Below the pieces are notes generated by a model. It saw nothing but the letters and a program-made list of their open reading frames with translations. It made no database searches and was not told the DNA's origin. Below, piece after piece: positions 1 to 6,604 of a DNA stretch of 8,322 bases. The DNA is from Thiotrichales bacterium (GTDB lineage: Bacteria > Pseudomonadota > Gammaproteobacteria > PS1 > Pseudothioglobaceae), in assembly GCA_002698045.1 (NCBI GenBank), contig NZUR01000020.1:1-8322 (forward strand), read 5' to 3'. Every line of letters starts with the position of its first letter. Positions within the stretch are counted from its first letter, which is position 1. The translations under genes and the position numbers were made by a program.

Positions 1-677
1 TCTCCTAAGAAACGAATTGGATAACCAGCCTCTATTGCTCCTTGTATCATTGGTACTGAATCAATAAAACCATCATTTCGAACGCCTGCACCTAAACGAG
101 TGTCATCTGCACACATTGAACCATCCTTCAAAGAAGTAATTGTGCCCGGTGTAACGTCATAAGTAAACGCTGGAGCATTAAGCATATCTAGGTCACCCTG
201 AAGATACATCTCCCAAGTAGACGCTGCCGTTGTGCAAACATTTTTACCATTCAGTCCAGCTAATGTTGTAATCGGTGAATCAGTGTGAACAGCGAAAGCT
301 GCTGGTGTGTAGTAGTATACCGCTGGAAAGTTCAATACTTCAGAGCGGCTCGCAGTTGGAGTCATAGATCCAACAGAAACGTCCCAACGCGCATTCCAGT
401 TTCCTGCAGTGATAACATCCCAATCAGGTGTTATAAATTGAGCTTCAACACCCATACGCTTGGCAATTTCTCTGCCAACTTCGACATCGAATCCTTGCAT
501 TACTCCATCATCGTCAATGTATGAGAATGGTGCCCAGTTTGCATCAGTTGCAATAATTAGTTTGTTTTGCTCTATGATGTAATCATAAACAATACCAGCT
601 TTAGCTGTCATGCTTATTGACAATAAGACAGTTGCAAAAACAATTGATGACTTTTTAAAGCCAAATATATTACTCAT
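1..677 (-). CDS. Periplasmic substrate-binding protein of a polar amino-acid-type ABC importer (3' end cut by the left edge)
   Basis: An open frame runs from an ATG at 677 to the window edge without a stop, giving 225 residues. The start follows AAGGAG (684-689) by 6 bases. Residues 1-27 look like a Sec signal peptide: KK at 8-9, a hydrophobic stretch at 11-23 and an AKA cleavage site before G28. The mature part fits the SBP_bac_3 (family 3) fold: LIIATDANWAPF at 40-51, GFDVEVGREIA at 62-72, and SMTPTASR at 104-111, whose R111 is where the family binds the substrate carboxylate. The protein should bind a small amino acid or related solute in the periplasm and deliver it to a permease, which may lie beyond the left edge. 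Specificity cannot be read from sequence. It is not PotF, which belongs to another binding-protein family. Cysteines C148 and C189 may form a disulfide. Its own leader suggests separate expression from cysM upstream. Confidence 0.88.
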   Translation of the reverse strand, partial: MSNIFGFKKSSIVFATVLLSISMTAKAGIVYDYIIEQNKLIIATDANWAPFSYIDDDGVMQGFDVEVGREIAKRMGVEAQFITPDWDVITAGNWNARWDVSVGSMTPTASRSEVLNFPAVYYYTPAAFAVHTDSPITTLAGLNGKNVCTTAASTWEMYLQGDLDMLNAPAFTYDVTPGTITSLKDGSMCADDTRLGAGVRNDGFIDSVPMIQGAIEAGYPIRFLG

Positions 678-806
678 TTACTTCTCCTTTTAAATTAAAT
701 ATTTTACGAATTTATAATTGTACACATATTTCTTAAAGCTAAATAACTATATAGATAGAGTAAAAATTGAGTATAGATAAGTTGAGATTTATACGATTTG
801 GCTAGT
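678..806 (-). promoter_or_regulatory. Gap between cysM and the binding-protein gene, with a weak promoter candidate
   Basis: This 129-base gap is very A+T-rich. Reading the minus strand, two overlapping -10-like hexamers are seen: TACAAT (717-722) and TATAAA (711-716). Either would start a transcript about 27-33 bases before the binding-protein ATG, followed by the strong AAGGAG ribosome site. No convincing -35 hexamer sits at 16-18 bases from either. No G+C-rich hairpin followed by a T run is visible, so cysM has no obvious intrinsic terminator here. The separate promoter is inferred from gap length and the change of function. Confidence 0.3.
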
Positions 807-1706
807 TTAACCCTTAAAAACACCAGTAGAGAGATAGCGGTCGCCTCGGTCACAAATAATTGTAACAATGACCGCATTATCAACTTGTTTTGAAAGTTCA
901 ATCGCTGAGGAAACAGCACCCCCAGATGAAACTCCAGAAAAAATACCTTCTTGGATTGCAAGGTCTCTAGTAGCTTGTTCAGCATCTTTTTGAGAAACAT
1001 CCATAATTGTATCAACTCTTGATGCATCAAAGATTGTTGGAAGGTATTCTTTAGGCCATCGACGAATGCCAGGAATGTGTGAGTCATCATCAGGCTGAAT
1101 ACCTATTATTTGTATTGACGGGTTTTTCTCTTTGAGGTATTTTGAAACGCCCATAATAGTTCCTGTTGTTCCCATAGAACTTACAAAGTGAGTAATTTCG
1201 CCATTTGTGTCGTTCCATATCTCCTTGGCAGTAGAGCTATTATGTGCTTTCGGGTTATCTTGATTGGCGAATTGATTAAGTTGAAATCCCTTGTTTTCTG
1301 CAGTCATTTTGTCGGCAAGGTCGCGCGCACCTTCCATACCAAGCTCTTTAGAAACCAAAATTAATTCTGCACCATATGCGGTCATCGCATCTCTTCGTTC
1401 TTGTGATAGGTTTTCTTGCATCACTAAAATCATCTTATAACCCTTGATTGCAGCGACCATAGCTAGTGCGATACCTGTGTTGCCACTGGTAGCCTCTATA
1501 AGGGTATCTCCTGGGTTAATCTCCCCCCTATTTTCTGCTTCAGTAATCATATTAAGAGCTGCTCGGTCTTTAACAGAGCCAGCAGGATTGTTACCTTCTA
1601 GTTTTGCAAGGATAATATTTGAGGGGTTTGGGTTTAATCGTTGCAGGAGAACTAATGGAGTATTACCTACACATTGATCAATGGTTTTATAGGACTGCTT
1701 GCTCAT
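807..1706 (-). CDS. cysM: Cysteine synthase B (O-acetylserine sulfhydrylase B)
   Basis: This cytoplasmic PLP enzyme of fold type II makes cysteine from O-acetyl-L-serine and sulfide; CysM enzymes also accept thiosulfate. The 299 residues align end to end with E. coli CysM (303), lacking only its short C-terminal tail. NPAGSVKDR at 40-48 carries the PLP lysine K46, TSGNTG (73-78) binds substrate, and GTTGT (179-183) forms the phosphate loop. IPGIRRWP (211-218) is the feature that separates CysM from CysK, and CDRGDRYLSTGVF near the end (C285) is also CysM-like. The ATG at 1706 lies 40 bases after the thrC stop, and the N-terminus matches the family, but no clear Shine-Dalgarno sequence precedes it. 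It is probably the last gene of a hom-thrC-cysM operon. Its place beside threonine genes suggests an amino-acid biosynthesis cluster rather than a sulfate-assimilation one. Confidence 0.95.
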   Translation of the reverse strand: MSKQSYKTIDQCVGNTPLVLLQRLNPNPSNIILAKLEGNNPAGSVKDRAALNMITEAENRGEINPGDTLIEATSGNTGIALAMVAAIKGYKMILVMQENLSQERRDAMTAYGAELILVSKELGMEGARDLADKMTAENKGFQLNQFANQDNPKAHNSSTAKEIWNDTNGEITHFVSSMGTTGTIMGVSKYLKEKNPSIQIIGIQPDDDSHIPGIRRWPKEYLPTIFDASRVDTIMDVSQKDAEQATRDLAIQEGIFSGVSSGGAVSSAIELSKQVDNAVIVTIICDRGDRYLSTGVFKG

Positions 1707-1746
1707 AAATAGATGGTTTTTATCATAAACTCAGAGCCTACTAGAA

Positions 1747-2814
1747 CTACATATGGTCTAATATGGCTTTTTTTACTTCATCCAGCGTTGGATTGACATT
1801 AATCATTGCACTTTGATCGCATTGAGCGATTGCAGTGTCTGGATCTTTAAGTCCATGGCCTGTAAGTGTACATACAACGCTAGAACCATCAGGAATTTTA
1901 CCTGATTTTATCTCTCTCAAAGCGCCTGCAACAGATATCGCTGAGGCTGGTTCACAAAAGATACCTTCTTTTTCAGTCAGCATCTTTTGAGTTGCTAGAA
2001 TTTCCTTATCTGAGAAACAGTCAAACCAGCCATTTGAATCTTTGCTGAGCTTTAACGCCTGATCCCAACTCTGAGGGTTTCCAATTCTAATTGCAGTTGC
2101 AATTGTTTCAGGTTTATCAACTCTTGATCCTTTAACAAATGGAGCTGCACCTTCGGCTTGATAGCCAAGCATTATAGGAGTTGAATTTGATTTCCCCATC
2201 TCGTGATACTCAGTATATCCCATCCAGTGGGCGGTAATATTTCCCGCATTGCCAACTGGAAGGCAGTGGTAATCTGGTGCATGGCCTAGCTCTTCAATAA
2301 TTTCAAATGCAGCAGTTTTTTGACCTTGAAGGCGATAAGGGTTGATAGAGTTTACGATTGAAACTGGTGCAAACTCAGCGACATCTTTGACAAGCTGCAT
2401 ACCATCATCGAAGTTCCCCTTAATTTGAATAATAGTTGACCCATGAATCATTGCTTGAGCTAATTTTCCTAGTGCAATTTTGCCTTCTGGAATGAGTACA
2501 AATGCTTTGATTCCTGCTCTAGCAGCATAGGCAGCTGCAGCAGCTGAAGTGTTTCCAGTAGATGCGCAAATAATTGCTTTAGAGCCACTTTCTACAGCCT
2601 TTGTAACCGCCATAGTCATCCCGCGGTCTTTAAACGATCCTGTAGGATTTAAACCTTCATACTTAATGTATAGTTCAACATGAGTGCCCATTTCGCACAG
2701 AATATTTTCAAGCTTAATTAGTGGAGTGTTTCCCTCACCAAGGCTTATGATACGAGTGTCATCACCGACAGGTAGTGTGTCCCTGTATTTTTCAATTAAT
2801 CCAGTATATCTCAT
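1747..2814 (-). CDS. thrC: Threonine synthase, short type
   Basis: Converts O-phospho-L-homoserine to L-threonine and phosphate using PLP, the last step of threonine synthesis, in the cytoplasm. The 355 residues show SLGEGNTPL (24-32), the PLP-lysine segment NPTGSFKDRGM (56-66, K62), ASTGNTSAAAA (85-95), the phosphate-binding GNAGN (188-192) and TGHGLKDP (318-325) near the end. The length matches the compact Bacillus/Thermus-like class (about 350) and not the longer enzyme of E. coli (428). The start ATG lies 16 bases after the hom stop, with at best a weak AAGA as ribosome site, so translation may depend on readthrough coupling with hom. The neighbouring CysM is of the same PLP fold, but the motifs clearly separate the two. 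Homoserine kinase, which supplies the substrate, is not encoded in this window. Confidence 0.95.
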   Translation of the reverse strand: MRYTGLIEKYRDTLPVGDDTRIISLGEGNTPLIKLENILCEMGTHVELYIKYEGLNPTGSFKDRGMTMAVTKAVESGSKAIICASTGNTSAAAAAYAARAGIKAFVLIPEGKIALGKLAQAMIHGSTIIQIKGNFDDGMQLVKDVAEFAPVSIVNSINPYRLQGQKTAAFEIIEELGHAPDYHCLPVGNAGNITAHWMGYTEYHEMGKSNSTPIMLGYQAEGAAPFVKGSRVDKPETIATAIRIGNPQSWDQALKLSKDSNGWFDCFSDKEILATQKMLTEKEGIFCEPASAISVAGALREIKSGKIPDGSSVVCTLTGHGLKDPDTAIAQCDQSAMINVNPTLDEVKKAILDHM

Positions 2815-2830
2815 ATTAATATCTTGTAAG

Positions 2831-4108
2831 TTAGTCTAGTAATTCAATATGAATAATTTGTACTTCCGATTGGTTGAAGTCGCTAGCCTCAATTGCAGCT
2901 TTAATACTCATAATGGCTTTAGTGCTCACATTGTCAGTTGTAATGGCGATGTGAGCATTTTTATTTTCATCGACTTGTTTTTGGATAAGCGCTTCAATAC
3001 TAACATTATGGTCATTAAATATTCCTGTAACTTTTGCGAGAACCCCTTTTATATCACTAACTAAAAGTCTCAAGAAAAATTCACTATGTATTTCATCATT
3101 ATCAATAACTGCAAGCTTTTGCTGTGATTTCCAGCCCAATATGTGGTTACTTGTTTGGTTATTAATGATATCATTTAGGTCAGCAATAACTGCAGATGCT
3201 GTTGCCTCATCTCCTGCTCCTGCTCCATAATATAGAGTAGTTCCTAGGGCATTACTTTTAACCATAACAGCATTCATTACGCCATCTACTTGCGCTATTA
3301 ATTGTTTGTTTGAAACAAGGGTAGGGTGCACTCGTAATTCAATGCCATTGCCAGTTCTTTTTGCAATACCAAGGTGTTTAATTGTGTAGCCTAACTCTTG
3401 AGCATGAATGATGTCCTCAGTTGTAATTCCACTGATACCTTTGGTATATACTTGATTGAATTGAAGCTCAGTACCAAAAGCAATTGCAGCAAGGATAGAA
3501 AGCTTATGTGCCGCATCAATACCTTCAATATCAAAAGTTGGATCCTCCTCAGCATAGCCTAGTTCTTGAGCCTCCTTAAGTACATCATCAAAATCTCTAC
3601 CTTTCTCTTTCATGTCAGTAAGGATAAAGTTACCTGTACCATTTATAATTCCAGCGAGTGATTCAATGTTATTTGCACTAAGACCTTGCTCGAGAGACTT
3701 AATAATAGGAATTCCACCAGCGACAGATGCTTCAAATAGGAGTCGAACTTGTTTTTTATTAGCGAGCTTAATTAATTCATTGCCGTGATTAGCGATGAGT
3801 GCTTTATTGGCGGTTATTACATGCTTGCCATTATTAATAGCCGTTTCAACTAACTCCTTAGTCAGTCCTGTACCACCAATGAGCTCTAGAACTACATCGA
3901 TATTAGGGTGATTAACAACCTCGAATGGGTCTTCAGTTAGTTTAATATTTGAGGTGTCGCAGATACGTTTTTGAGTGACATCTCGAACGCCAGCTAAAAT
4001 AACTTCAATTTTGACACCAGTACGTCTCTCTATAGAAGCACTATTTTTTTGTAATACATTAACAACACCACCGCCAACAGTGCCTAGACCAAGAATTCCA
4101 ACTTTCAT
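2831..4108 (-). CDS. hom: Homoserine dehydrogenase, monofunctional, with C-terminal ACT domain
   Basis: Reduces L-aspartate 4-semialdehyde to L-homoserine with NAD(P)H, the branch point toward threonine and methionine. The 425 residues have three parts. The N-terminal Rossmann domain begins with GILGLGTVGGGV (4-15) and includes TANKAL (99-104). The catalytic/dimerisation domain has GIINGTGNF (153-161) and the signature around EGIDAAHKLSILA (195-207), with D198 and K202 at the expected catalytic positions. A C-terminal ACT domain spans about 345-420, where this family usually senses threonine. No aspartokinase domain is fused, unlike E. coli ThrA and MetL. Length is close to B. subtilis Hom (433). 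It heads the hom-thrC-cysM group; the ATG at 4108 agrees with the Rossmann start but has no Shine-Dalgarno sequence. Threonine feedback is inferred from the ACT domain only. Confidence 0.95.
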   Translation of the reverse strand: MKVGILGLGTVGGGVVNVLQKNSASIERRTGVKIEVILAGVRDVTQKRICDTSNIKLTEDPFEVVNHPNIDVVLELIGGTGLTKELVETAINNGKHVITANKALIANHGNELIKLANKKQVRLLFEASVAGGIPIIKSLEQGLSANNIESLAGIINGTGNFILTDMKEKGRDFDDVLKEAQELGYAEEDPTFDIEGIDAAHKLSILAAIAFGTELQFNQVYTKGISGITTEDIIHAQELGYTIKHLGIAKRTGNGIELRVHPTLVSNKQLIAQVDGVMNAVMVKSNALGTTLYYGAGAGDEATASAVIADLNDIINNQTSNHILGWKSQQKLAVIDNDEIHSEFFLRLLVSDIKGVLAKVTGIFNDHNVSIEALIQKQVDENKNAHIAITTDNVSTKAIMSIKAAIEASDFNQSEVQIIHIELLD

Positions 4109-4232
4109 TATTTTATTTTATAAATTCGAATGCGTCATTATACCAATCAGTGAAAAAGACTCACTACAAATGCTATTTAAAAATGTTACTAGGGTTGTTG
4201 AGTTTTATTAACTATAAATACAATATGTAATA
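4109..4232 (-). promoter_or_regulatory. hom-thrC-cysM promoter with extended -10
   Basis: On the minus strand a perfect TATAAT (4137-4142) is preceded by TGG (4143-4145), giving the extended -10 pattern TGnTATAAT. The best -35 match is poor: TAGTGA at an 18-base spacer (3 of 6 to TTGACA), as is common when the extended element is present. Transcription should start near 4130, leaving a leader of about 22 bases made almost only of A and T, with no purine-rich ribosome site. A short inverted repeat AGTGA-N7-TCACT (4149-4165) covers the -35 side. I found no threonine-rich leader peptide or attenuator hairpin and no G+C-rich terminator for gabD in the 124 bases. Confidence 0.6.
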
Positions 4233-5687
4233 TTACTTTAAGCCGCCCATACATATATACTTAAGCTCAAGGAAATCGTCAATTCCGTAGTGCGAACCTT
4301 CTCGTCCTAGGCCAGACTCCTTGACACCTCCAAAAGGTGCAACTTCATTTGATATGACGCCCTCATTCACTCCTACCATGCCATATTCTAAAGCCTCTGA
4401 AACTCGCCATATTCGATTCACATTGCTTGTGTAGAAGTATGAGGCAAGTCCAAATTCAGTATCATTCGCAAGTTTTATCGCCTCATCTTCAGTTTTGAAC
4501 TTAAAGACTGGTGCAAGAGGTCCAAAAGTCTCTTCAGAAGCCATTTTCATAGAGGTGTCAACGTTTCCAATAACTGTTGGCTCAAACATGGTTCCTCCCT
4601 TCTCATGAGGTTTTCCACCTGCTACAATGACTGCACCACGATCTACTGCATCCGCTAAGTGCTCTTTAACCTTGTCAAGTGCTTTAAAGCTGATGAGAGG
4701 CCCTTGATTAACGCCTTCATCCATTCCATTGCCAACATTAAGGGTTTTAACGGCTTCACCCAGTTTCTTAACAAACTTATCATAAATTCCCTCTTGAACA
4801 ATAAAACGATTTGTGCAAACACAGGTTTGTCCAGTATTTCTAAATTTTGAGATTAATGCGCCTGAAACTGCAGAATCTAGGTCCGCATCATCAAAAACAA
4901 TAAACGGTGCGTTACCTCCAAGTTCCATAGAAACTTTCTTCATTGTATCGGCACAGTTGCGCGTCAAGATTTTGCCAACAGCGGTAGACCCTGTAAACGA
5001 GAGCTTGCGGATGATCGAACTATCCGTTAACGCGTTTCCAATTTCACTTGCTTTAGTTCCCACAACTACATTCAAAACACCTTTTGGGATGCCTGCTTGG
5101 TCTGCTAACTCAGCAATTGCTAGAGCTGAAAGTGGGGTTTCTGAAGCAGGCTTTATTACAACTGGACAGCCAGCAGCGAGAGCAGGGGCGCACTTTCTTG
5201 TAATCATTGCAATTGGGAAATTCCAAGGCGTAATTGAGGCTACAACACCAATGGGCTGTTTTATAACAAGAATTCTTCTGTCATTTGCAGGCGTTGGGAT
5301 AATGTCACCATAGGTTCTTTTGCCTTCTTCTGCAAACCACTCAATAAATGATGCACCATAGCCAACTTCTCCTCTGGCTTCAGCTAATGGCTTACCTTGT
5401 TCCGCTGTCATTAATATAGCAAGATCTTCTTGATTTGCCATAATTAGGTCAAACCACTTTTTAAGAACAATCGCTCTCTCTTTGGCAGTTCTACTTCTCC
5501 AGTCTGGCCAGGCTTCATTTGCTGCATTAATGGCTTCATCAGTTTCTTTCTTGCCCATATCAGGCAAAGTACTAATGACTTCATTGGTGTAGGCATTTTT
5601 AACATCAAAGCGTGATTTAGCATCATCGCCAACCCATTTACCGTTGACATAGCCGTGCTCTTTTAGAAGACTAGAGTTTGTTAACAT
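4233..5687 (-). CDS. gabD: Succinate-semialdehyde dehydrogenase, NAD(P)+-dependent
   Basis: Oxidises succinate semialdehyde to succinate, the last step of GABA use, in the cytoplasm. The 484 residues follow E. coli GabD (482) along the whole length, including FIEWFAEEGKR (114-124) and SNEVAPFGG near the C-terminus. Aldehyde dehydrogenase catalytic residues are all present: N156 in PWNFP, E255 in ELGGN, and C289 in GQTCVC. K179 and S182 in KPASE sit where GabD enzymes contact the NADP 2'-phosphate, so NADP+ use is likely but not certain. A second cysteine, C291, sits two residues past the nucleophile. The ATG at 5687 follows AAGGA (5694-5698) by 6 bases. The gene lies 128 bases after the potGHI genes in the same direction, with its own promoter, which fits a putrescine-to-succinate route. 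Glutarate-semialdehyde activity is possible for this subfamily. Confidence 0.93.
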   Translation of the reverse strand: MLTNSSLLKEHGYVNGKWVGDDAKSRFDVKNAYTNEVISTLPDMGKKETDEAINAANEAWPDWRSRTAKERAIVLKKWFDLIMANQEDLAILMTAEQGKPLAEARGEVGYGASFIEWFAEEGKRTYGDIIPTPANDRRILVIKQPIGVVASITPWNFPIAMITRKCAPALAAGCPVVIKPASETPLSALAIAELADQAGIPKGVLNVVVGTKASEIGNALTDSSIIRKLSFTGSTAVGKILTRNCADTMKKVSMELGGNAPFIVFDDADLDSAVSGALISKFRNTGQTCVCTNRFIVQEGIYDKFVKKLGEAVKTLNVGNGMDEGVNQGPLISFKALDKVKEHLADAVDRGAVIVAGGKPHEKGGTMFEPTVIGNVDTSMKMASEETFGPLAPVFKFKTEDEAIKLANDTEFGLASYFYTSNVNRIWRVSEALEYGMVGVNEGVISNEVAPFGGVKESGLGREGSHYGIDDFLELKYICMGGLK

Positions 5688-5815
5688 ATTTAATCCTTAT
5701 TCATGTTGTATTCAAAGACGCTAATTATAATGGCCATTTAGTAGTAATTAAAAGGTAATTAACTCCAGCCAGTGACTACTTTGACCTCTATAAATAAATT
5801 TAACCCCTTTATTTC
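5688..5815 (-). promoter_or_regulatory. gabD promoter and leader
   Basis: The minus strand carries a perfect TATAAT (5724-5729) with TTTAAT (5747-5752, 3 of 6 to TTGACA) at a 17-base spacer. The predicted start near 5717 gives a leader of about 30 bases, ending in the AAGGA ribosome site. A perfect 10-bp palindrome, AATGGCCATT (5729-5738), fills part of the spacer and touches the -10. A direct repeat of AATTAC lies just upstream of the -35 (about 5743-5760). The 128-base gap shows no strong terminator for potI, so some readthrough from potGHI into gabD is possible. Confidence 0.55.
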
Positions 5816-6604
5816 TTAGATAGTTTGTTGTTTTTGTTTTCTACCAATAATCGATGCAGTAATAACGCCAAGAGTTACAAGTCCAACGAGTATTGTTGAG
5901 ACGGCATTTATTTCCGGTGTAACGCCGAGCCTAACCATAGAATATATTTTCATTGGAAGTGTTGTAGAGCCAGGTCCTGAGGCAAAGCTTGCGATGACCA
6001 AATCATCAAGAGACAGGGTAAATGATAATAGCCAACCAGAAACCACTGCCGGCATAATAATAGGCAGAGTGATTAGTCGAAAAGTGTGAAAAGGTGTGCA
6101 CCCTAAGTCAAGTGCAGCTTCGTTGATGCTGTCATCATAACTTGACATTCTAGATTGAATAACAACAGCAACGTAACACATCGAGAAAGTTATGTGGGCA
6201 AGTGTAATTGTAAAAACGCCTCGGTTAATGGAGAGTGCTACAAACATAAGCAAGATAGACAAACCAATGATTACTTCTGGCATTACCATAGGTGCATAGA
6301 TCATTCCTGAGAAAAGTGTTCTCCCTCTAAAGTTTCCAAAGCGTGTCATAACAAGGCCGGCTATAGTACCAAGGGCTGTTGCTACTGTAGAGGAAATAAA
6401 AGCAACCTTAATGGTAACCCAGGCGGCATCTTTTATGCCTTGGTTCTGCATCAGCTCAACGTACCATTTTGTTGAAAAACCACCCCAAACAGTTACCAAT
6501 CTTGATTCATTAAAGCTAAATAATATTAGTAGAATGATAGGAATATACAGAAATGAAAATCCTACGACTAAGGCAAAGATATTGAAGTTGCCAAACTTTT
6601 TCAT
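5816..6604 (-). CDS. potI: Putrescine ABC importer, inner-membrane permease PotI
   Basis: One of the two membrane subunits that form the channel of the PotFGHI-type putrescine importer. The 262 residues (E. coli PotI has 281) contain about six hydrophobic segments, near 9-31, 64-87, 98-123, 131-150, 184-205 and 236-254. The EAA loop that docks onto the ATPase begins at E162 (EAALDLG, 162-168) and runs to the prolines at 181-185. Blocks such as SLDDLVIASFASGPG (198-212) and GVTPEINA (227-234) are strongly PotI-like. Compared with E. coli, the loop after the third segment and the C-terminal tail are shorter. Its ATG overlaps the potH stop as ATGA (6601-6604), implying coupled translation, with AAGG about 9 bases upstream as a weak ribosome site. 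Spermidine (PotC) is the main alternative substrate class, but the resemblance to PotI and the partner genes favour putrescine. Confidence 0.92.
   Translation of the reverse strand: MKKFGNFNIFALVVGFSFLYIPIILLILFSFNESRLVTVWGGFSTKWYVELMQNQGIKDAAWVTIKVAFISSTVATALGTIAGLVMTRFGNFRGRTLFSGMIYAPMVMPEVIIGLSILLMFVALSINRGVFTITLAHITFSMCYVAVVIQSRMSSYDDSINEAALDLGCTPFHTFRLITLPIIMPAVVSGWLLSFTLSLDDLVIASFASGPGSTTLPMKIYSMVRLGVTPEINAVSTILVGLVTLGVITASIIGRKQKQQTI

Noticed and set aside
285..524. A 79-codon plus-strand open frame inside the binding-protein gene
   Set aside because: The opposite strand encodes a clear signal peptide and family 3 binding fold through this region; the plus-strand product has no recognisable features.
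704..1090. A 128-codon open frame on the minus strand overlapping the end of cysM and the gap after it
   Set aside because: It lies mostly inside cysM in another frame, has no recognisable domain or ribosome site, and cysM is certain from its motifs.
4813..5313. A 166-codon plus-strand open frame inside gabD
   Set aside because: It is antisense to a conserved dehydrogenase, shows no domain or ribosome site, and is explained by the codon pattern of gabD.
5792..5814. Inverted repeat AAATAAA-N9-TTTATTT just after the potI stop, considered as a terminator
   Set aside because: The stem is A/T only and there is no following T run on the minus strand, so it would be too weak for intrinsic termination.
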